Below are positions 1 through 5,705 of a stretch of DNA of 6,187 nucleotides, piece after piece. The notes below the pieces were generated by a model, which was not told the DNA's origin, searched no databases, and was given only the letters and a program-made list of their open reading frames with translations. The translations under genes and the position numbers were made by a program. The stretch's first letter is position 1. The number at the start of each line of letters is the position of its first letter. The stretch is from Alistipes sp. (GTDB lineage Bacteria > Bacteroidota > Bacteroidia > Bacteroidales > Rikenellaceae): the NCBI GenBank assembly GCA_029065825.1, contig JAIEHQ010000103.1, forward strand, positions 1 through 6,187. Direction: 5' to 3'.

Positions 1-612
1 CACCCAGAGTACGATGCAGGAAGAGACCGTCGATACGACCGCGAAGCCTCCCGCCACCTGAGCCGGAGTGTGGCGGCCCAGCCGCAGGCGGGCCGCAGCC
101 AGCGCCCCGGCTCCCGTCAGTGCCAAAGCCAGCAGCAGGACGGTATCGCCCCCGGCCGCGCCGATCCAGAAGAGAATGGCCGACACGGCCCCCATCCCGG
201 TCAGGTGCAGGCTGATCTTCCAGAAGCAGGAAACCGCCAGACAGCAGGCGGCGCACCCCGCACCGCAGAAGACGAAGCGGCTCAGGGCATGCGCCCCGGG
301 GACCCGCACGACGGCCAGTGCGCACAACGTGTAGCAGAACACCATGAGCGCCAGCGGCACGATCCGGTCGCTGCGCCGGCTCAGCTCCAGATCGGCGATC
401 CTGCGGCTGCTACGCAGCAGCGCGAGCGACAGCACGGGAACGAGCACGGTAAAGAGCGCCACCGACCACGCCAGATAGAGCTTGATGCGCAGCGGATAGA
501 GCGCCGCATACCCCGTGCGGCCGCAGAGCAGCGCCGCCGCCGAATACAAGGGCAGCAGCAGCGGGTGAAAAAGCCCGGAAACGATCCGGGCCCAAAGCAT
601 GCGGGAAGCCAT
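1..612 (-). CDS. PAP2-like integral membrane protein, 3' end outside the window
   Basis: An open frame of 204 codons starts at ATG 612 and runs off the left edge without a stop. It is strongly hydrophobic, with likely membrane segments near residues 12-30, 45-66, 85-103, 110-128, 156-173 and 186-204. Residues 131-139 (WKISLHLTG) and 174-189 (ARLRLGRHTPAQVAGG) resemble PAP2 phosphatase motifs 2 (PSGH) and 3 (SR-x5-H-x3-D). The motif 3 arginine (R175) and histidine (H181) and the motif 2 histidine (H136) are kept, but the serine before the arginine is alanine and the aspartate is glutamine (Q185). I recall this pattern from short Bacteroidota proteins annotated as PAP2-family. An active member would remove phosphate from a lipid phosphate at the membrane; activity here is uncertain. 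The start lies 2 nt after the rpoN stop (TGA-CG-ATG), which implies co-transcription and probably translational coupling. An unrelated multi-pass membrane protein is the alternative. Confidence 0.72.
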   Translation of the reverse strand, partial: MASRMLWARIVSGLFHPLLLPLYSAAALLCGRTGYAALYPLRIKLYLAWSVALFTVLVPVLSLALLRSSRRIADLELSRRSDRIVPLALMVFCYTLCALAVVRVPGAHALSRFVFCGAGCAACCLAVSCFWKISLHLTGMGAVSAILFWIGAAGGDTVLLLALALTGAGALAAARLRLGRHTPAQVAGGFAVVSTVSSCIVLWV

Positions 613-614
613 CG

Positions 615-2030
615 TCACACCTGTTTGCGCAGGCGCGCCACCGGAATACCCAGCATCTCGCGGTACTTGGCCACCGTGCGGCGGGCGATGCGGTAGCCCT
701 TCCCGTTGAGAATATCCATCAGCGTCTCGTCCGTGAGCGGGCGGTGCTTGTCCTCCTCATCGACGCACTGTTGCAGGATCTGCTTGATGGCGTGGCTCGA
801 CACCTCTTCGCCGCTCTCGGTCTGCATCGCCTCCGAGAAGAGCGACTTGAGCAGAATGATGCCGAACTGGGTCTGCACGTACTTGCTGTTCACCACGCGC
901 GAGATGGTCGATACGTCGAGTCCCGTGCGGTCGGCGATATCCTTGAGGATCATCGGACGCAGCTTGCTCATGTCGCCGTCCTTGAAATACTCCTGCTGGT
1001 AGTCGAGAATCTCCTGCATGGTGCGCATGAGCGTGTCGTGCCGCTGCTTGATGGCCGAGATGAACCACTTGGCCGAATCGATCTTGCTCTTGACGAACTG
1101 CACCGCCTCGCGGTTCTCCTCCTTGACCCGGCCGTCGGGCGACACCATGTCGCGCATCATCTCCACGTAGCGCTGGTTGATCCGCGCCTCGGGCAGATTC
1201 CTCGAATTGAGCGACAGATCGAAACGCCCCTCGTGGAAGTCAAGCAGAAAGTCGGGCGTGATGTAGGGCGTGGTATCCGTCCCCCCCTCCGAATAGAGGT
1301 TGCCCGGACGGGGCGAAAGACGGCGTATCTCCTCGATCGCCTCGCGGAACTCGTCGCGCGAGACCTGCAGACGCGCCATCAGCTTTTCGTAGTGCTTCTT
1401 GACGAACTCGTCGAAATAGTTCTTCAGAATCTTGAGCGCCAGCCTGCGGGCCGGGGTGTCGAGCCGCTGCTGCCCCATCTGCAGCAGCAGGCACTCCTGC
1501 AGGTTGCGGGCACCCACGCCGGCAGGCTCCAGATCGTGAATCACCCGCAGCAGCCCTTCGAGCCGCTCGGCCGTAACGTCGATGCCGAGCGCGAAAGCCA
1601 CGTCGTCGGCGATCGTCTCCAGATCGCGGCGCAGGTAGCCGTCCTCCTCAATGCTGCCCACCAGATAGACCGCCAGCCGCATCTCCTCCTCCGAAAGGTT
1701 GCGGTAGCCCAGCTGCTCGACCAGATACTCCTGCAGCGTCCGGCCCCCGGCCAGAGGTGCCTGGCGCGGCTTGTCGTCCTTCGAGATGTTGTTGATGCGG
1801 CTCTTGTAGGAGGGGGTGTCGTCCTCGCGCAGATACTCCTCGACGGAGATCTGCTGCGGCTCCTCGTCGGAGGCGTGCTCGTCCTCCTCCAGCACGATAT
1901 TCTCCTCGATCTCGCGCTTGATACGCTGTTCGAGCTGCATGGTGGGCAGCTCCAGCAACTTGATCATCTGGATCTGCTGGGGCGACAACTTCTGCTGTAA
2001 GGTCAGTACCTGCTTCTGCGTGATTGACAT
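615..2030 (-). CDS. rpoN: RNA polymerase sigma-54 factor RpoN
   Basis: This 471-residue protein is a full-length sigma-54, the alternative sigma factor that directs RNA polymerase to -24/-12 promoters and needs an ATP-dependent enhancer-binding activator to open them. Region I, the glutamine- and leucine-rich activator-responsive part, is residues 1-48 (for example QQKLSPQQIQMIKLLELP). A short acidic region II follows (49-75). The core-binding domain covers roughly 95-290 and contains LEPAGVGARNLQECLL (167-182) and LSPRPG (238-243). The DNA-binding part has a helix-turn-helix near 361-382 (ILKDIADRTGLDVSTISRVV) and the exact RpoN box ARRTVAKYRE at 449-458. The ATG at 2030 begins the conserved region I, so the start is secure; a purine-rich AAAGAGAAA stretch lies just upstream. 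rpoN is downstream of asnS but separated from it by a terminator hairpin, and it is followed within 2 nt by the PAP2-like gene. No activator gene of its own is visible in the window. Confidence 0.98.
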   Translation of the reverse strand: MSITQKQVLTLQQKLSPQQIQMIKLLELPTMQLEQRIKREIEENIVLEEDEHASDEEPQQISVEEYLREDDTPSYKSRINNISKDDKPRQAPLAGGRTLQEYLVEQLGYRNLSEEEMRLAVYLVGSIEEDGYLRRDLETIADDVAFALGIDVTAERLEGLLRVIHDLEPAGVGARNLQECLLLQMGQQRLDTPARRLALKILKNYFDEFVKKHYEKLMARLQVSRDEFREAIEEIRRLSPRPGNLYSEGGTDTTPYITPDFLLDFHEGRFDLSLNSRNLPEARINQRYVEMMRDMVSPDGRVKEENREAVQFVKSKIDSAKWFISAIKQRHDTLMRTMQEILDYQQEYFKDGDMSKLRPMILKDIADRTGLDVSTISRVVNSKYVQTQFGIILLKSLFSEAMQTESGEEVSSHAIKQILQQCVDEEDKHRPLTDETLMDILNGKGYRIARRTVAKYREMLGIPVARLRKQV

Positions 2031-2049
2031 AGTTTCTCTTTCCGTTTAT

Positions 2050-2075
2050 CCGCGCCCGAAGCGATCCGGACGCGG
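2050..2075 (-). other. hairpin in the rpoN leader
   Basis: Read on the minus strand, CCGCGTCCG and CGGGCGCGG form a 9-bp stem with one G-U pair around an 8-nt loop. The 3' arm ends 19 nt before the rpoN start codon. No T-run follows, so it is not an intrinsic terminator. It may only reflect local GC-richness; a role in rpoN mRNA stability or translation is speculation. Confidence 0.3.
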
Positions 2076-2094
2076 TAGTTCCTCATTCTGTTGA

Positions 2095-2115
2095 TTGCAA
2101 TGTACCTTATTGCAA
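2095..2115. promoter_or_regulatory. perfect inverted repeat upstream of rpoN, possible operator
   Basis: TTGCAAT, a 7-nt spacer and ATTGCAA form a perfect 7+7 inverted repeat, 65-85 bp upstream of the rpoN start. It is AT-rich in a GC-rich genome and lies in the only non-coding stretch in front of rpoN. The form suits a dimeric DNA-binding protein, or part of a promoter region. No clear TTG/TAnnTTTG promoter could be matched for rpoN here, so the rpoN transcription start remains unknown. The binding protein is unknown. Confidence 0.35.
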
Positions 2116-2133
2116 AAACGGGGCCATTCTCAT

Positions 2134-2169
2134 ACAAACTCCCGCCCGAAAACGAGCTTCGGACGGGAG
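2134..2169 (-). terminator. Rho-independent terminator after asnS
   Basis: Downstream of the asnS stop (27 nt away), CTCCCGTCCGAA and TTCGGGCGGGAG form a 12-bp stem with one G-U pair and a 7-nt loop, followed by TTTGT. The T-tract is short on this strand. Read on the plus strand, the same stem is followed after 5 nt by six T residues (2175-2180), so it may work in both directions and block antisense transcription into asnS. Confidence 0.7.
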
Positions 2170-2196
2170 AAATGTTTTTTCAAAAAATTCAACGCA

Positions 2197-3585
2197 TTAA
2201 AATTCAGCATTTTTCGGTGTACGCGGAAAAGGAATCACGTCGCGGATATTCGCCATGCCCGTCACGAAAAGCAGCAGGCGCTCGAAGCCCAGGCCGAAGC
2301 CCGAGTGCGGGGCCGAACCCCAGCGGCGCGTGTCGAGGTACCACCAAAGCTCCTCCTTGTTCATACCCAGCTCCTCGACCCGGGCGAGCAGCTTGCCGTA
2401 GTCGGCCTCGCGTTCCGAACCGCCGATGATCTCGCCGATCTTCGGGAAGAGCACGTCCATCGCCCGGACGGTCTTGCCGTCCTCGTTCTGCTTCATGTAG
2501 AAGGCCTTGATCTGCTTGGGGTAGTTGATCAGGATGACCGGACGCTTGAAGTGCTCCTCGACCAGATAGCGCTCGTGCTCCGACTGCAGGTCGCAGCCCC
2601 AGTCGCACGGGAACTCGAACTTGCGGCCCGAGGCCTTGAGAATCTCCACACCCTCGGTGTAATCCAGCCGCTTGAAGTCGTTGGCCAGAACGAAATCGAG
2701 CCGCTCGATCAGGCCGTTGTCCCACATCTTGTCCATGAACTCCAGATCCTCGCGGCAATTCTCCAGCGCATAGCGGATCAGGTACTTGAGGAAATCCTCC
2801 GCCAGCTCCATGTTGTCCTCCAGCTCATAGAAGGCCATCTCGGGTTCGATCATCCAGAACTCCGACAGGTGGCGCGGCGTGTTCGAGTTTTCGGCACGGA
2901 ACGTGGGACCGAAGGTGTAGATGCGGCCCAAAGCCAGGGCACCCAGCTCGCCTTCGAGCTGACCGGAGACGGTCAAGCTGCACTGACGGCCGAAGAAATC
3001 CTGCGCATAGTCGATCTTACCCTCCTCGGTGCGGGGCAGGTTGTTCATGTCGAGGGTCGTAACCTGGAACATGGCGCCGGCACCCTCGCAGTCCGAAGCC
3101 GTGATCAGCGGAGTGTGCAGGTAGTAGAAGCCCCGATCGTTGAAGTATTTGTGGATGGCGAAAGCCATCGCGTGACGGATGCGAAGAATCGCACCGAAAG
3201 TGTTGGTGCGCGGACGCAGGTAGGCGATGTCGCGCAGGAACTCGAGCGAATGGCCCTTCTTCTGCAGCGGATAGCTCTCGGGATCGGCCATGCCGTAGAT
3301 CTCGATCCGGTCGGCCTGCACCTCGACACCCTGCCCCGCACCGCACGAGGCGACCAGACGGCCGTCCACACGCAGGCAGGCTCCGGTGGTGATGCGGCGG
3401 AGCAGCTCCTCGTCGAATTTCGCCAGATCGACCACGACCTGCATGTTGCGCACGCAGGAACCGTCGTTCAGGGCGATGAAGGCCACATTCTTGTTTCCGC
3501 GTTTGGTTCTGACCCAACCTTTGACCGTCACGTCGGCATCGGCAGCCGGCATTTGCAGCAACTCTACGATTCTCATGCTTTTCAT
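2197..3585 (-). CDS. asnS: asparaginyl-tRNA synthetase
   Basis: This class II aminoacyl-tRNA synthetase charges tRNA-Asn with asparagine in the cytoplasm. With the start at 3585 it has 462 residues, close to the size expected for the family. An N-terminal OB-fold for anticodon binding (about 17-100, with VTVKGWVRTKRGNKNVAF) precedes the catalytic domain. Motif 1 lies near 140-170, motif 2 at 229-249 includes FRAENSNTPRHLSEFWM, and motif 3 at 429-438 reads GFGLGFERLL, ending the protein in IPFPRTPKNAEF. The ENSNT form of motif 2 separates AsnRS from AspRS. An in-frame ATG at 3645 would add 20 residues, but it lies upstream of the -7 element of the promoter and the added residues do not look like AsnRS. 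The ATG at 3585 follows AAGGA with a 5-nt spacer; the ATG at 3576 is a less likely alternative. The gene is transcribed divergently from the GH2-like gene. Confidence 0.98.
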   Translation of the reverse strand: MKSMRIVELLQMPAADADVTVKGWVRTKRGNKNVAFIALNDGSCVRNMQVVVDLAKFDEELLRRITTGACLRVDGRLVASCGAGQGVEVQADRIEIYGMADPESYPLQKKGHSLEFLRDIAYLRPRTNTFGAILRIRHAMAFAIHKYFNDRGFYYLHTPLITASDCEGAGAMFQVTTLDMNNLPRTEEGKIDYAQDFFGRQCSLTVSGQLEGELGALALGRIYTFGPTFRAENSNTPRHLSEFWMIEPEMAFYELEDNMELAEDFLKYLIRYALENCREDLEFMDKMWDNGLIERLDFVLANDFKRLDYTEGVEILKASGRKFEFPCDWGCDLQSEHERYLVEEHFKRPVILINYPKQIKAFYMKQNEDGKTVRAMDVLFPKIGEIIGGSEREADYGKLLARVEELGMNKEELWWYLDTRRWGSAPHSGFGLGFERLLLFVTGMANIRDVIPFPRTPKNAEF

Positions 3586-3631
3586 ACGTTTCCTTATATC
3601 TCTTTTGTTTTGATTTTCCTTCACAGACAGA

Positions 3632-3662
3632 CAAAGATAGGACATATTTGCGACTTATCAAA
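3632..3662 (-). promoter_or_regulatory. asnS promoter, Bacteroidota primary-sigma type
   Basis: Read on the minus strand, a -33 TTTG (3662-3659) is followed by 19 nt and then TATCTTTG (3639-3632), a perfect match to TAnnTTTG. Transcription should begin a few bases downstream, giving a leader of about 40 nt before the ATG at 3585. The position of the -7 element rules out translation from the upstream in-frame ATG at 3645. Confidence 0.85.
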
Positions 3663-3799
3663 ACGGCACGCCGCGAAACGGCACCGCAGACTGTCCGCCG
3701 CAGCCGCAGCCGCCTCGAAACAACACGCGCACGAATCCGGTTTAGCGGCCGGCTTGTCCGCACTTCGCCTGCTTCTCAGACACTCCCGCCCGGCAAAAT

Positions 3800-3825
3800 G
3801 CGAGCAAACTTGCTTTTGCACTCGC
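3800..3825. promoter_or_regulatory. imperfect dyad over the -33 box of the GH2-like gene promoter
   Basis: GCGAGCAAA (3800-3808) faces TTTG-CA-CTCGC (3815-3825), an inverted repeat interrupted by a 2-nt insertion in the right arm. It spans the -33 TTG at 3810-3812, where a bound repressor would block RNA polymerase. This is a weak candidate because short imperfect dyads are common by chance. Confidence 0.25.
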
Positions 3826-3840
3826 TTATTCGTACCTTTG
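3810..3840 (+). promoter_or_regulatory. promoter of the GH2-like / rlmH / LuxR operon
   Basis: TTG at 3810-3812, a 20-nt spacer and TACCTTTG at 3833-3840 match the Bacteroidota primary promoter (TTG, 19-21 bp, TAnnTTTG) exactly. The transcript would start a few bases after 3840, leaving a leader of roughly 25 nt before the ATG at 3871. No other promoter is visible before the two downstream genes. The stretch between this promoter and that of asnS (3663-3809) is GC-rich and holds nothing else I recognise. Confidence 0.85.
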
Positions 3841-3870
3841 TCCGTTCACGAACACATACCATACGACGAA

Positions 3871-5205
3871 ATGAAACGCTTCATACTCTCGATCGCCGCA
3901 CTCTGCTGCTGCGCCGGACTCCGCGCCCAGAGCGACGCGCGCATCTACCGCACCGAATTCATCCCCTTCGACACCCGCGAGGAGGCCGACGGACGCACCC
4001 GCCGGAACATCGACAAGTACCGCACCTTCGAGCCGCGCCTGCTGAGCGACGGAGAGGAGATCCTCGGTCTGGGCGAGACGGTGGAGATTCCCAACGCCTG
4101 GCTCGACTCGTTCGTCTATCTCCACCTCGAAAACGCGGGCACGGCCTATACCCTCTCGGTAAACGGCCGCGAGGTAGCCGTCGTCGAGGACCCCTTTTCT
4201 CCTGCCGACTTCGACCTGAGTCCCTACATCCGCCAGGGAGCGAACCTGCTGCTGCTCGAACTCCACAAAAGCACCGCCCCCCAGCTGCAGGAGCGACTCA
4301 GCGCCGCACCCGTGAAACCCTTTACCAACAGCTACCTCTTCGCCCAGGAGAAACGAAGCATCTACGACTTCGACGTCTCGCTGGAACCGGACCCCACGCG
4401 CAAGTTCGGCATACTGGACCTCGAAGTGGTGCTGCGCAACGGCTACAACTACGACGAGACGATCACGGTCGGATACGACATCTACGACCCCTCGGGCAAA
4501 CTGCTCGACTACAGCGTCAATGAGTTTACCGTGGCCGGCCGTTCGCTCGACACGGTACGCTTCACGCCCTGCATCTACCACACCGACGCGAACGCCTGGG
4601 GCGGCAAAGACTCCTCCCCGCTCTACCGCGTGATGCTCTACACCAAGCGCAACGGCACCTTCCGCGAGTACATCCCCTTCCGCGTGGGCTTCGCCCGGCC
4701 CCGGCTGACGGCCGAGGGGACGCTCCGCTACTTCGACGGCGAACGCCCGGTCGTCGCCCGACGCTGCGATGCGGGAGCCGACGCGAAAGTGACCCGCGAG
4801 CAGCTCGAAACGCTCAAAAGGCAGGGAGTCAATCTCCTGCTCCCCTCGCAGCCCCAGCCCGACTGGTTCTATGCCCTCTGCGACGGCCTGGGACTTGCGG
4901 TGATCGACTGCGCGGGCATCGACGCTCCGTCGCACCGCGACGACCGCCGCGTGGGAGGCACCCCGAGCAACGACCCCGCGCTGACGGCCGAGTACCTCGA
5001 CCGCGTGCGGGCCATGTACCACCGCTGCCGCACCCACACCTGCATCGTCGGATTCGCCCCCGGCAACGCCTCGGGCAACGGCTACAACATGTATAAGGCC
5101 TACCAATGGCTCAAAGAGGCCGAATCCCTGCGGCCGATCGTCTATTCCGATGCCGACGGGGAGTGGAACACCGACTTCGAACTGCCAGAAATCGGCCGCA
5201 ACTAA
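3871..5205 (+). CDS. secreted GH2 (LacZ-like) protein, truncated and probably catalytically dead
   Basis: The 444-residue protein starts with a signal peptide (basic start MKRF, hydrophobic core, likely cleavage after LRAQ at residue 20), so it should be exported. Three LacZ-like parts follow. A jelly-roll sugar-binding domain (about 65-135) includes FDLSPYIRQGANLLLLEL (114-131). An immunoglobulin-like domain covers about 160-275. The first part of a TIM barrel (about 276-444) has LCDGLGLAVIDCAGID (336-351), matching LacZ LCDRYGLYVVDEANIE. GFAPGNASGNG (394-404) aligns with LacZ IWSLGNESGHG, so the acid/base glutamate is alanine (A400, codon 5068-5070). The HEHHP and SHYP histidines are also gone, and the protein stops before the strand carrying the nucleophile. 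Known GH2 enzymes are usually 600-1000 residues. Sugar binding without hydrolysis is an inference. The ATG at 3871 is chosen from the signal peptide and promoter spacing, although the frame stays open far upstream. Confidence 0.85.
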   Translation: MKRFILSIAALCCCAGLRAQSDARIYRTEFIPFDTREEADGRTRRNIDKYRTFEPRLLSDGEEILGLGETVEIPNAWLDSFVYLHLENAGTAYTLSVNGREVAVVEDPFSPADFDLSPYIRQGANLLLLELHKSTAPQLQERLSAAPVKPFTNSYLFAQEKRSIYDFDVSLEPDPTRKFGILDLEVVLRNGYNYDETITVGYDIYDPSGKLLDYSVNEFTVAGRSLDTVRFTPCIYHTDANAWGGKDSSPLYRVMLYTKRNGTFREYIPFRVGFARPRLTAEGTLRYFDGERPVVARRCDAGADAKVTREQLETLKRQGVNLLLPSQPQPDWFYALCDGLGLAVIDCAGIDAPSHRDDRRVGGTPSNDPALTAEYLDRVRAMYHRCRTHTCIVGFAPGNASGNGYNMYKAYQWLKEAESLRPIVYSDADGEWNTDFELPEIGRN

Positions 5206-5218
5206 CACTCCGCCGACC

Positions 5219-5692
5219 GTGAATATCGAACTGCTCGTGGTCGGGAAGACCGACTCGCGCGAAGTGGAGGCGCTGGTGGCGCTCTACGCCCGGCGGATCA
5301 ACCACTACTGCCGCTTCGCCATGACGGTGCTGCCCGACGTGAAGAACACCCGCAACCTCTCCGAAAAGCAGCAGCGGACGGCCGAAGGGGAGCAGATCCT
5401 GCGCCAGATCTCCGACGGCGACTACGTCGCGCTGCTCGACGAGCGGGGCCGCGAGTTCCGCTCGACGGAGTTCGCCGACTGGCTCCAGAAACGGCTGGCG
5501 AGTGGACTGCGCCGCCTGGTGCTCGTCATCGGCGGCCCCTACGGCTTCTCGGAGGCGGTCTATGCCCGTGCCGACGCGCAGCTGTCGCTCTCGCGCATGA
5601 CTTTCTCCCACCAGATCGTGCGCGCGATCCTTACCGAACAGGTCTATCGCGCCTTCACGATCCTGCGCAACGAACCCTACCACCACGAATGA
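5219..5692 (+). CDS. rlmH: 23S rRNA (pseudouridine-1915-N3)-methyltransferase RlmH
   Basis: RlmH is a SPOUT-class methyltransferase that uses S-adenosylmethionine to methylate pseudouridine 1915 in helix 69 of 23S rRNA, acting on assembled 70S ribosomes. The 157-residue length fits the family (155 in Escherichia coli). Visible hallmarks are the N-terminal strand IELLVVGKT (3-11), LLDERG (72-77), the cofactor-binding knot loop IGGPYGF (104-110), LSLSRMTFSHQIVR (122-135), EQVYRA (140-145) and the terminal YHH (154-156). The start is taken as GTG at 5219, because the conserved family N-terminus begins exactly there and the gene then starts 13 nt after the upstream stop. An in-frame ATG at 5150 would add 23 residues, overlap the GH2-like gene and add sequence unlike RlmH. 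It is probably co-transcribed with its neighbours. Confidence 0.96.
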   Translation: MNIELLVVGKTDSREVEALVALYARRINHYCRFAMTVLPDVKNTRNLSEKQQRTAEGEQILRQISDGDYVALLDERGREFRSTEFADWLQKRLASGLRRLVLVIGGPYGFSEAVYARADAQLSLSRMTFSHQIVRAILTEQVYRAFTILRNEPYHHE

Positions 5693-5705
5693 CTCCGCCC
5701 CGCCG

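Noticed and set aside
70..696. 208-codon plus-strand open frame at the left end
   Set aside because: Its product is rich in Gln, Arg, Ala and Pro, lies opposite the hydrophobic PAP2-like frame, and overlaps the conserved RpoN box end of rpoN. It reads as a codon-bias artefact.
744..2000. 418-codon plus-strand open frame opposite rpoN
   Set aside because: It is the antisense shadow of a GC-rich gene: leucine-, arginine- and valine-rich low-information protein with no recognisable motif, while the minus strand carries an unmistakable sigma-54.
3690..3715. GCCGCA-like tandem units in the divergent intergenic region
   Set aside because: Only two or three short imperfect copies; expected in GC-rich DNA and not a meaningful repeat array.
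3826..5208. 460-codon minus-strand open frame opposite the GH2-like gene
   Set aside because: Valine-, glycine- and arginine-rich shadow with no motif. The plus strand has a promoter, a signal peptide and LacZ-like sequence.
5150..5218. Upstream ATG start for rlmH at 5150
   Set aside because: The 23 extra residues are out-of-frame GH2-like sequence with no RlmH similarity. The family N-terminus starts at the GTG at 5219.
5150..5692. Frameshift in which the missing half of the GH2 barrel continues downstream
   Set aside because: The sequence right after the stop encodes intact rlmH, leaving no room for the rest of the barrel in any frame.
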